A stretch of DNA of 5,949 nt from contig JACCYC010000086.1 of assembly GCA_013696665.1 (NCBI GenBank), positions 1 through 5,949 of the forward strand. The letters are read 5' to 3'. Source of the stretch: Burkholderiaceae bacterium. GTDB taxonomy: Bacteria; Pseudomonadota; Gammaproteobacteria; Burkholderiales; Burkholderiaceae_F. Positions 1 through 5,458 of this stretch are shown here, in pieces (position 1 is the stretch's first letter; each line of letters opens with the position of its first letter). The notes under the pieces were generated by a model. The model did not search any database and was not told where the DNA came from. It saw nothing but the letters and a program-made list of their open reading frames with translations. A program made the translations under genes and the position numbers.

Positions 1-547
1 GCTGCGGCTTTTTGTCGCGGCTCATGGCGTGCGTGTCGGCGAAGATGAACACCCCGTGATCGCGGTCGATCACACCGCGCCGGCCACGCGCGTAGCGCGG
101 AAGCCGGGTATGCCCGGTCGGATGGATATTGCGAGCGACGACGCGGTCACCCGCTCTGAATAGCGGCGCCACGTCTTCGTCGAGCCGTGCCGCGCGGCGT
201 TTGCGCAGCAGCGCCTCGACTTCGGGCGCTCGCACAGCGCGCGCATCGCTTTTAGCGTCGGCGTGTCCTGTCTGCAGTTCTTGTGCGGTCACAAGCTCCT
301 GCTCGACGAGCAGCTTCTGCAGACCGAACAGCCAGTGCTCGTAGTACGTCGTCGCGAGGTATTCGGCTGGCGGCATTTGCTCACGCGCGTAGCGGCTCAT
401 GTCGATGTTCCACTTACCGTGGAAACCGGACGCGAGAGTCAAAGCGAACATGCGCCTTTCCCAGTGCGAGTGGAATACCGGCTCGTCCTGCTCGATCTCG
501 ATCGGCCCGAGCCCGTGCATGCCCCCCATGTCGTGCGCACCGTTCAT
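1..547 (-). CDS. nthB: Nitrile hydratase beta subunit (3'-truncated by window edge)
   Basis: Beta subunit of nitrile hydratase, the cytoplasmic metalloenzyme that hydrates nitriles to amides. It forms the alpha-beta heterodimer and closes the active site around the metal held by alpha. The frame is open from the ATG at 547 to the left edge, giving 182 residues; family members are usually about 220-230, so roughly the last 40-50 are missing. The start MNGAHDMGGMHGLGP is the classic beta N-terminus. It is followed by a helical part (HWERRMFAL, residues 28-36; KWNIDMSRYAR, 45-55, with Arg52 in the position known to contact the oxidised cysteines of alpha). After a variable linker comes the C-terminal barrel with GHTRLPRYARGRRGVI (145-160) and the HG of 164-165. 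The start codon overlaps the alpha stop (TGATG), indicating translational coupling. Family identification is secure. The cobalt type is inferred from alpha. Confidence 0.96.
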   Translation of the reverse strand, partial: MNGAHDMGGMHGLGPIEIEQDEPVFHSHWERRMFALTLASGFHGKWNIDMSRYAREQMPPAEYLATTYYEHWLFGLQKLLVEQELVTAQELQTGHADAKSDARAVRAPEVEALLRKRRAARLDEDVAPLFRAGDRVVARNIHPTGHTRLPRYARGRRGVIDRDHGVFIFADTHAMSRDKKPQ

Positions 548-1188
548 CAGACGGTCTGCGCGGGCACAGTCGCTTCCGCGACGCCAATCATCGCGTCGCG
601 CGAGACGATCTGCGCCAGTTGTTCCTCTGTCCAGCCCTCGGTGCCCGCTGGACGTTCAGGCAGCACGAGGTACCGCAGTTCGGCAGTCGAGTCCCATACG
701 CGTACCTCGACGTCCTCGGGAACTTCGCTCCCCAGTTCCTTCAGCACGCCGCGGGGATCGATCACGGCACGCGCCCGGTACGGCGCGGCTTTGTACCAGA
801 CGGGTGGCAGCCCAAGCACGGGCCACGGATAGCAGGAGCACAGAGTGCAGACGACCACGTTGCGAACCTTGCGCGTGTTTTCGAGCACCACCATGTCCTC
901 GCCCTGACGCCCGAAGAAGCCGAACTCTGCAATCGCGTCGCCGGCATCAGCGAGCAGGCGTTTCCGGTACGCGGGATCGACCCAGGCGCGAGCCACGACG
1001 CGGGCGCCGTTGCGCGGGCCGACCTTTGTCTCGTAGGTGTCGATCAGCTCGTCGAGCGCCTGCGGATCGACGAGCCCTTTTTCGGTCAGCAGAGACTCGA
1101 GCGCCTTTACGCGCAGCGCGGGGCCGGAGAGCGGACGGTCGTGCTCGTGACCCTCGTCGCCGTGATGATGGTGTTCGTGATCGCTCAT
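547..1188 (-). CDS. nthA: Nitrile hydratase alpha subunit, cobalt type, His-rich N-terminus
   Basis: Catalytic, metal-binding subunit of nitrile hydratase (nitrile to amide; cytoplasmic). The 213 residues are full length for the family. The metal claw is VCTLCSCYPW (residues 113-122). Cys114, Cys117, Ser118 and Cys119 supply the ligands, the last two cysteines being oxidised to sulfinate/sulfenate in characterised enzymes. Thr115 is the residue found in non-corrin cobalt enzymes, where iron enzymes have Ser. Downstream, LGLPPVWYK (125-133), DPRGVLK (144-150), RVWDS (163-167) and the ERPAGTEGW segment are all typical. The first 17 residues hold seven histidines (H4, H6-H9, H14, H16) in an acidic context, absent from many homologues and suggestive of metal capture (inference). 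The ATG directly follows the permease TAA with no Shine-Dalgarno on this strand, so translation probably depends on termination of the upstream gene. Placed between a HupE-type permease and nthB. Confidence 0.97.
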   Translation of the reverse strand: MSDHEHHHHGDEGHEHDRPLSGPALRVKALESLLTEKGLVDPQALDELIDTYETKVGPRNGARVVARAWVDPAYRKRLLADAGDAIAEFGFFGRQGEDMVVLENTRKVRNVVVCTLCSCYPWPVLGLPPVWYKAAPYRARAVIDPRGVLKELGSEVPEDVEVRVWDSTAELRYLVLPERPAGTEGWTEEQLAQIVSRDAMIGVAEATVPAQTV

Positions 1189-1854
1189 TTAGGAGGCCGC
1201 AGCGCTTGCAAGAAACACTACTCCGACCGCACCGACCACGGCGCCCACGGCAGACGAAACCGGACGCGCGCGATGCGCGCCCATCGCCAACAGGCGTCGA
1301 TGCAACACCAACGCCGCCATCCCGATACCAAGCTGAACAAAACAAAAACCCATCAGGTAGCCGCCCAATGGCATCGGCTCCGCGCCGAATATCGATTCGG
1401 CGTAGGCGTGTCCGTGCAGTACTCCCGCGAGTGTCAAGCAACCGACCAGCCAGGAGAGCGCGATAGGGCGGTCGCTGATGACCACGGTGCCGATCAGGAC
1501 GACTGATAGTGCCACCGCAGCTTCGCCTCCCGGCAGATTCAACTGCGCCAAATGCAGCACAGCGCCTAGCAGGCTTCCCAAGGTGAAGGCGACCATACCC
1601 CACATCCCACGCTTGATTAGACCCAGAAGAAATCCTGCCGCAATGATGAACGCCAGGTGATCAGCGCCAATGACTGGGTGGGCAAGCCCCGATAGAAGAC
1701 CTTGCGCGAAAGTCTGCGGCAGTTGGTCCTCCATGAAGTGATGAGCCCAGGTCAAGCCGGGCAGCAACGAGAGCGTGGCCATGGGGGCGGCCCGGCGTGC
1801 GCGAAACCAGCGCAGCGCAACCGAAGTACAGCGCACGGAACGAGTTCGAGTCAT
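1189..1854 (-). CDS. HupE/UreJ-family metal permease, probable cobalt importer
   Basis: Predicted inner-membrane permease of the HupE/UreJ family, whose members move nickel or cobalt (HupE of hydrogenase clusters, UreJ of urease clusters). The 221 residues show the family signature LAHPVIGADHL (57-67, with His59, Asp65 and His66), a HisHis pair (38-39) just after a likely signal peptide ending TWA, and the second conserved motif HGHAYAE (147-153). Hydrophobic segments lie at about 49-80, 85-104, 111-126, 131-151, 162-186 and 200-220. Because it abuts a cobalt-type nitrile hydratase, cobalt supply is the likely job (inference), parallel to the NhlF transporter of Rhodococcus, which belongs to a different family. 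The first ATG is used here. An internal Met25 (at 1782) would leave only a 13-residue leader, and neither start has a good ribosome site, so the N-terminus is uncertain. Confidence 0.88.
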   Translation of the reverse strand: MTRTRSVRCTSVALRWFRARRAAPMATLSLLPGLTWAHHFMEDQLPQTFAQGLLSGLAHPVIGADHLAFIIAAGFLLGLIKRGMWGMVAFTLGSLLGAVLHLAQLNLPGGEAAVALSVVLIGTVVISDRPIALSWLVGCLTLAGVLHGHAYAESIFGAEPMPLGGYLMGFCFVQLGIGMAALVLHRRLLAMGAHRARPVSSAVGAVVGAVGVVFLASAAAS

Positions 1855-1925
1855 TTGAATATGATTTGCATCTTAGACGACGAGCCCTTGCTTCGTTGCT
1901 AATCCTAGTTGAACAATTACTGCTA

Positions 1926-2894
1926 TCACTCCAGCTTGCCGATCCGCTTCACCGCCTCGGTCATCACCTGTGCGTCGGCTTTCCAGTACGCGGCGAACTG
2001 CGGCGCATCCATGTACTCGATCGGGCTGCCCGCATTCAATATCGTTTGTTGCAGCGCTGGATCGCTCGTCAGCTTGCGCAGCGTCGTGCGCAGCTTTTCG
2101 ATGACAGCGTCCGGCGTCGAAGCGGGCGCGAACAGCGCCGACCATTGAGCGAACTGCACGTTGTATCCACGCTCTTTTAGGCTGGGCACCCCGGGTAGTG
2201 TCGCCAAGGGTGCGTCACCCCAGTGCGCAAGCGCGCGCAGCCGGCCGGCGCGGATGTGCTGCAAGACGCTCGCCGGGCCGCTGGAAATGGCGTCGACATG
2301 CCCACCGAGTAAAGCGATGACGGCGGGCCCTGCGCCGGCGTATGGAATATGGATCATTCGAAAGCCAGCGGCGGACTTCAGCATCTCCATCGGCACGTGC
2401 ATCGTCCCGTAGTTGCCCGAGCTGCCATAGTTGTAGGCCGCGGGTTTACGCCGCGCATCGCTGACGAAATCTTCGAGCGTGCGCCAGGGCGAATCCGCGC
2501 GAACGACCAGCACCGTCGGATCGGCCGTGATGCGACCGATGGGCTTGAACTGGTCGAGCTGGAACAACGGCTTGCGTTCGAGAATCTTGTCGGCCTCGGG
2601 CAGGATCGAGATCGACGACAAGCTCAACAGCAACGTATAGCCGTCACCGGCCGCGCGCGCCGCGTGGCCGATGCCGACTGCACCGCCGGCGCCGCTCTTG
2701 TTATCGATTACAACGGGCTGCTTCAGCTCGCGCGCCATTGTCTCGGCCACCGGCCGCGCCACCGTGTCTGCGACGCCGCCGGGCGGGAACGGAACGACCA
2801 GCGTAATAGTTTTGTCCGGATATTGCGCATGCACCGCGCCCGCAGCCAGCGAGCATGCCAAAAGCACAAGGCATTGTTGCAATGAGCGACGCAT
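1926..2894 (-). CDS. Bug/TctC-family periplasmic solute-binding protein
   Basis: Extracytoplasmic binding protein of the Bug (TctC) family, which captures small carboxylates, amides or aromatic acids in the periplasm for tripartite tricarboxylate-type transport or as a sensor. From the chosen start it has 322 residues, the usual family length. A signal peptide with hydrophobic core LVLLACSLAAGA ends at VHA (residue 23). The mature protein opens with the family hallmark YPDKTITLVVPFPPGGVADTVAR and then DNKSGAGGAVG; YNYGSSGNYG, HIPYAGAGPAV and LGGHVDA follow as in other Bug proteins. The ATG at 2894 is preferred over an in-frame one at 2912 because AGGGGAGG lies just ahead of it, while the longer form would put that ribosome site inside the gene. 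No TctA/TctB membrane genes are present here. It sits 71 bp ahead of the permease on the same strand, so nitrile- or amide-related ligands are possible, but this is only inference. Confidence 0.95.
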   Translation of the reverse strand: MRRSLQQCLVLLACSLAAGAVHAQYPDKTITLVVPFPPGGVADTVARPVAETMARELKQPVVIDNKSGAGGAVGIGHAARAAGDGYTLLLSLSSISILPEADKILERKPLFQLDQFKPIGRITADPTVLVVRADSPWRTLEDFVSDARRKPAAYNYGSSGNYGTMHVPMEMLKSAAGFRMIHIPYAGAGPAVIALLGGHVDAISSGPASVLQHIRAGRLRALAHWGDAPLATLPGVPSLKERGYNVQFAQWSALFAPASTPDAVIEKLRTTLRKLTSDPALQQTILNAGSPIEYMDAPQFAAYWKADAQVMTEAVKRIGKLE

Positions 2895-2897
2895 ACA

Positions 2898-2906
2898 TCC
2901 TCCCCT
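2898..2906 (-). promoter_or_regulatory. Strong ribosome binding site deciding the Bug gene start
   Basis: On the minus strand AGGGGAGGA is followed by TGT and the ATG at 2894, a near-consensus Shine-Dalgarno at good spacing. It lies inside the longer in-frame alternative that begins at 2912 and therefore argues for the shorter protein. It is the clearest ribosome site in the window and contrasts with the permease, nthA, the cytochrome and gloA, which lack one. Confidence 0.8.
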
Positions 2907-2994
2907 GATCATCTGCCAATGCTAGCGCGGGGCACTCCACCCCTCACGATTCGAGTCTCCGAAACGGCCTATGAACAGCGCGCGTTCGACGGTT

Positions 2995-3008
2995 TCCGCG
3001 CGTGCTAC
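2995..3008 (+). repeat. Direct repeat copy 1 in the divergent intergenic region
   Basis: TCCGCGCGTGCTAC; the second copy at 3029-3042 differs only in having C for T at position 12. The two starts are 34 bp apart, close to three helical turns. An inverted TTCGAC (2985-2990) / GTCGAA (3022-3027) pair flanks the set. It could be a paired binding site for a transcription factor controlling one or both divergent operons, but the GC-rich composition makes chance possible. Confidence 0.4.
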
Positions 3009-3028
3009 CGCTATGTGCCGCGTCGAAG

Positions 3029-3042
3029 TCCGCGCGTGCCAC
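3029..3042 (+). repeat. Direct repeat copy 2 in the divergent intergenic region
   Basis: TCCGCGCGTGCCAC, 13 of 14 bases identical to the copy at 2995-3008 and in the same orientation, on the same face of the helix if DNA is B-form. Its position about 100 bp ahead of the cytochrome start and 135 bp ahead of the Bug start would suit an activator or repressor site for either promoter. Confidence 0.4.
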
Positions 3043-3143
3043 GTTAAACCAGCATTGCTACACGCCGGCAAGCACAAATTCAAAAGGCTGCCCGACGCTG
3101 TATCGCTGGTGTAAGTTCGCTTTTCCCGCAACGACTACTGCGT

Positions 3144-3983
3144 ATGGCTGCTGCCTCGATCACCTCCGCTCCCTCACCGACTTACCTTTACTACCGCCAC
3201 GCGCTGCCGGTGCGCATCATGCATTGGACGAATTTCATCGCGCTCACTATTTTGTTTATGAGTGGGCTGCACATTTTTAACGCCCACTCGGCGCTTTACT
3301 GGGGTGACTCGTCGTACTCGGGTCGTCCGCCGCTGTTTGAGATCACTGCGCGCCAGAGCGCAAATGGTGCACCGGTTGGAGTTACGCGCGTATTCGGGCG
3401 CGAGTTCGACACCACTGGGGTACTCGGCGTGTCCAAGTATGCGAACGGTGAGATCAATCAGCATGCGTTTCCTGCGTGGGCCACGATTCCCGGCGGCTAC
3501 TCGCTTTCAATGGCGCGCGACTGGCACTTCTTCTTCGCCTGGATTTTCGTGCTCAATGGTGTGGTGTACGTTCTCTATTCCTTGTTCAGCCGCCACTTGA
3601 AGCGCGATCTAGCGCCCACCGGCAGCGAGCTGCGCCAGATTGGCACGTCGATCGTCGATCACGTCAAATTCAAGCACCCGAGTGGTGAGGAAGCGAAGCG
3701 CTACAACGTATTGCAGAAGCTTGCATATCTGAGCGTGATCTTCGTTTTGCTGCCATTGGTCATTCTCGCTGGATGGGCAATGTCGCCCTGGCTCAACTCG
3801 CTGATTCCCGGCTGGGTCGATTGGCTCGGCGGGCGGCAATCGGCGCGCACGATTCACTTTATCGTGGCGTGGTTGCTGTTCCTATTCCTCGCCGGGCACG
3901 TGTTCGAAGTGATCATCAGCGGCTTCTGGAATCACATGCGGTCGATGATTACCGGCCGGTATCGAATCAAGCCGGATGCCTGA
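3144..3983 (+). CDS. Cytochrome b561/Ni-hydrogenase-type di-haem membrane subunit
   Basis: Membrane cytochrome b of the family that includes thiosulfate-reductase and hydrogenase cytochrome b subunits; it carries electrons between a quinone and a periplasmic enzyme. The 279 residues give four membrane segments at about 29-47, 126-148, 195-213 and 234-260. Candidate haem ligands are His27 (RIMHWTN), His128 (DWHFFFAW), His238 (TIHFIVAW) and His252 (GHVFEV). A long periplasmic loop (about 48-124) separates helices 1 and 2, and LYWGDSSYSG with PAWATIPGGYSLSMARDWHF is typical of this subgroup. The start is the only ATG upstream of the conserved YYRHALPVRIMHW segment; no clear ribosome site precedes it. 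The stop overlaps the following molybdoenzyme gene by 8 bp, so the two are almost surely one unit and one complex. Confidence 0.92.
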   Translation: MAAASITSAPSPTYLYYRHALPVRIMHWTNFIALTILFMSGLHIFNAHSALYWGDSSYSGRPPLFEITARQSANGAPVGVTRVFGREFDTTGVLGVSKYANGEINQHAFPAWATIPGGYSLSMARDWHFFFAWIFVLNGVVYVLYSLFSRHLKRDLAPTGSELRQIGTSIVDHVKFKHPSGEEAKRYNVLQKLAYLSVIFVLLPLVILAGWAMSPWLNSLIPGWVDWLGGRQSARTIHFIVAWLLFLFLAGHVFEVIISGFWNHMRSMITGRYRIKPDA

Positions 3984-4758
3984 CATGAGATCAGCCGAAG
4001 AATCAAAACGCCGTTTCCTTCTCGGCGCAGGTGGCCTGAGCGCGCTGCTTCTCGCCGGGTGCGATCGGCTATCGGAAACGGAATGGTTTCCGAAAGTGTT
4101 GCGCACGCATGAAACGCTGAGCCGCAGCGTGCATCAGCTGCTCGGATCACGGCCATCGATGGCGCAAGAATTTACCGAGGCTGATGTATCGCCGTTTTTT
4201 CGCAGCAACGGTACCTCGATGCCTGAGGGTGAGGAATACAAGGCGCTCGCCAGAAGTGGCTTTGCGAATTGGCAGCTCGAAGTCGGCGGACTGGTCGAAG
4301 AGCCGACGAAGCTGTCATTGGCCGAACTGCGCGCCATGCCGCGCCGCACCCAGATCACACGCCACGACTGCGTCGAAGGCTGGAGCGCGATCGGTAAGTG
4401 GACGGGCGTGCCACTCTCGAACGTCCTGGCGTTGGTGAAGCCGCGGCCGAAGGCGCGCTATGTCGTTTTCCATTGTGCCGATGCGATGGGTGGCAGCCTG
4501 ACGCCTGAGTACTACTACGAGAGCATCGACATGGACGATGCGCTGCATCCGCAGACGATCCTTGCGTACGGATTGAACGGCAACGATCTTCCGATACCGA
4601 ACGGCGCGCCGATCCGCCTGCGAGTCGAGCGGCAGCTCGGCTACAAGCATGCCAAGTACGTGATGCGCATCGAACTGGTGGAAAGCTTTGCGAACATCGC
4701 CGGCGGCCAGGGCGGTTATTGGGAAGATAACGGCTATCAGTGGTACGCCGGCATTTGA
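3976..4758 (+). CDS. Sulfite-oxidase-fold molybdopterin oxidoreductase, Tat lipoprotein
   Basis: Periplasmic oxidoreductase with the sulfite-oxidase-type molybdopterin-binding fold, related to MsrP/YedY; 260 residues, somewhat shorter than YedY, with no separate dimerisation domain and no haem motif. The N-terminus has a twin-arginine motif SKRRFLL (10-16) followed by a lipobox LLAGC (25-29), so the folded cofactor-loaded protein probably exits by Tat and is lipidated at Cys29. The domain runs from about 97 (NWQLEVGGLVEEP) to 237. The molybdenum-ligating cysteine is Cys132 in TRHDCVEGWSAIGKWTGVPL. HCADAMGG (166-173), the LPIPNGAPIRL segment and RQLGYKHAKYV (219-229) are the usual cofactor-pocket motifs. 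The start could be Met1 (overlapping the cytochrome gene) or Met4 at 3985. It is paired with the cytochrome b just upstream as its quinone-linked partner. The substrate cannot be read from sequence: sulfoxide, sulfite or another S/N-oxide are all possible. Confidence 0.92.
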   Translation: MPDMRSAEESKRRFLLGAGGLSALLLAGCDRLSETEWFPKVLRTHETLSRSVHQLLGSRPSMAQEFTEADVSPFFRSNGTSMPEGEEYKALARSGFANWQLEVGGLVEEPTKLSLAELRAMPRRTQITRHDCVEGWSAIGKWTGVPLSNVLALVKPRPKARYVVFHCADAMGGSLTPEYYYESIDMDDALHPQTILAYGLNGNDLPIPNGAPIRLRVERQLGYKHAKYVMRIELVESFANIAGGQGGYWEDNGYQWYAGI

Positions 4759-4978
4759 GGGTATGGCCGCTTCTATTGAGACGGTCTACGGCGTGATGGC
4801 GCAACCGCCACGTTGGATGACAGCAAGCGTGCGGCGCTCCCCAATCGCGGCTCGGTCGTCATCGTCAAGTGCGAGCGGCCTGCACCGTGGCCGCTGCCGT
4901 GCTGCGTCTGTTCCACGCATATGAGCCGCTACCGCTCGATGCCTGGATCCTCACCCTCGAAATAGGCTAGATTCCCCT
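4759..4978 (+). other. Gap without a convincing gene; possible decayed small reading frame
   Basis: Some 220 bp between the molybdoenzyme stop and gloA. No intact gene stands out. Two overlapping plus-strand frames read like protein in succession: LDDSKRAALPNRGSVVIVKC (about 4813-4872, no start codon) and then, one frame over, VAAAVLRLFHAYEPLPLDAW (4887-4946) continuing to a stop at 4970. This could be a frameshifted remnant of one gene, or a short gene from GTG 4869 to 4970 (33 codons), but I do not recognise a family. No terminator-like hairpin with a T-run follows the molybdoenzyme. Confidence 0.25.
4963..4973 (+). promoter_or_regulatory. Candidate -10 element giving a leaderless gloA transcript
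   Basis: The sequence TAGGCTAGATT contains two overlapping -10-like hexamers (TAGGCT at 4963, TAGATT at 4968). The second ends only five bases before the gloA ATG at 4979, so a transcript would start at or within a few bases of the start codon. This fits the absence of a Shine-Dalgarno. No matching -35 hexamer is visible at 16-18 bp, so the call is tentative; transcription from further upstream is the alternative. Confidence 0.35.
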
Positions 4979-5365
4979 ATGCGATTACTTCACACGATGC
5001 TGCGGGTTGGCGATCTGCAGCGATCAATTGATTTCTATACAAAGTCGATGGGCATGCAGCTGCTGCGCACGACTGACCGCCCTGAACAGAAGTATTCACT
5101 CGCGTTTGTCGGATTTGCTGAGGAGTCGCAGCAGGCAGCGATCGAGCTGACGTACAACTACGGCGTGACGAGTTATGAAATTGGCACCGGCTACGGCCAC
5201 ATTGCGATCGGGGTTGAAGACATCGACGGTGTCTGCGAGCGCGTTAGGACCGCAGGCGGCCAGGTGACGCGCGAGCCGGGCCCAGTCAAGGGCGGCACCA
5301 CCGTAATCGCGTTCGTGCAGGACCCGGATGGCTACAAGATCGAGCTGATCAAGTCGGCAGGATGA
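4979..5365 (+). CDS. gloA: Lactoylglutathione lyase (glyoxalase I)
   Basis: Cytoplasmic glyoxalase I, which isomerises the hemithioacetal of methylglyoxal and glutathione to S-lactoylglutathione in methylglyoxal detoxification. The 128 residues are close to Escherichia coli GloA throughout. The start MRLLHTMLRVGDLQRSIDFY and the segments KYSLAFVGF, AIELTYNYGV, GYGHIAIGV, GPVKGGTTVIAF and DPDGYKIELI are all conserved. All four metal ligands are in place at the E. coli numbering: His5, Glu56, His74 and Glu122. It lacks the extra segments of the zinc-type eukaryotic and Pseudomonas GloA3-like enzymes, so a nickel/cobalt-activated enzyme is expected (family knowledge). It ends a little earlier than E. 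coli GloA, at KSAG. It is probably a single-gene unit: a gap precedes it, the next gene is convergent, and no ribosome site precedes the ATG. Confidence 0.97.
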   Translation: MRLLHTMLRVGDLQRSIDFYTKSMGMQLLRTTDRPEQKYSLAFVGFAEESQQAAIELTYNYGVTSYEIGTGYGHIAIGVEDIDGVCERVRTAGGQVTREPGPVKGGTTVIAFVQDPDGYKIELIKSAG

Positions 5366-5371
5366 ACCGAT

Positions 5372-5391
5372 GCGCGGCTCAGATGCCGCGT
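5372..5391 (+). terminator. Weak hairpin just after gloA
   Basis: A perfect CGCGGC / GCCGCG stem (5373-5378 with 5385-5390), extendable by one G-T pair, with a 6-base loop, lies 7 bp beyond the gloA stop between convergent genes. There is no run of T after it, so it is at best a stabilising or non-canonical terminator. Confidence 0.3.
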
Positions 5392-5434
5392 CGCGCGACC
5401 CGGCACTGCATCACCGTAAAAGGCTACGCACTAG

Positions 5435-5448
5435 CGCCCAGTCGGGCG
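5435..5448 (-). terminator. Small hairpin after the convergent dehydrogenase gene
   Basis: CGCCC / GGGCG stem with a 4-base loop, 11 bp beyond the dehydrogenase stop on the minus strand. The nearest T-run on that strand (TTTT, 5418-5421) is some 13 bp further on, too far for a textbook intrinsic terminator. It may serve both converging transcripts. Confidence 0.3.
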
Positions 5449-5458
5449 AATAGCTGCA

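Larger units (their letters stand above)
2895..3143. promoter_or_regulatory. Divergent intergenic region between Bug gene and cytochrome b gene
   Basis: About 250 bp without a supportable gene; the short reading frames across it on both strands resemble nothing I recognise. It must hold the promoters of the leftward nitrile hydratase operon and of the rightward cytochrome/molybdoenzyme pair. Candidate elements are weak: a TAGCAT hexamer at 2920-2925 (minus strand) could be a -10 for the Bug gene, and the AT-richer stretch around 3076-3085 could belong to the rightward promoter. No hexamer pair is close enough to consensus to call. An imperfect direct repeat (see separate entries) lies in the middle. 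Confidence 0.5.

Noticed and set aside
1191..1196. AGGAGG on the plus strand as a ribosome binding site
   Set aside because: No plus-strand gene follows it; the genes here are all on the minus strand.
283..1506. Long plus-strand open frame (407 codons) across the nitrile hydratase genes
   Set aside because: It is antisense to nthB, nthA and the permease, whose products are recognisable families. The translation is Arg/Ala-rich low-complexity typical of a GC-rich shadow frame.
1855..1925. Cobalamin or metal riboswitch ahead of the permease gene
   Set aside because: The gap is only 71 bp, too short for a cobalamin riboswitch, and I find no box or convincing stem set. A weak promoter cannot be excluded.
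2852..2864. LLAC in the Bug signal peptide as a lipobox
   Set aside because: The cysteine is too early (residue 14) inside the hydrophobic core, Leu at -2 fits poorly, and a normal signal-peptidase-I site VHA follows at residue 23.
2349..2885. Plus-strand open frame antisense to the Bug gene
   Set aside because: The minus-strand product matches the Bug family end to end; the antisense product resembles nothing and has shadow-like composition.
1926..2912. Longer Bug protein starting at 2912
   Set aside because: The strong ribosome site at 2898-2906 lies inside this extension, and the extra MIRGGC adds nothing to a standard signal peptide beginning at 2894.
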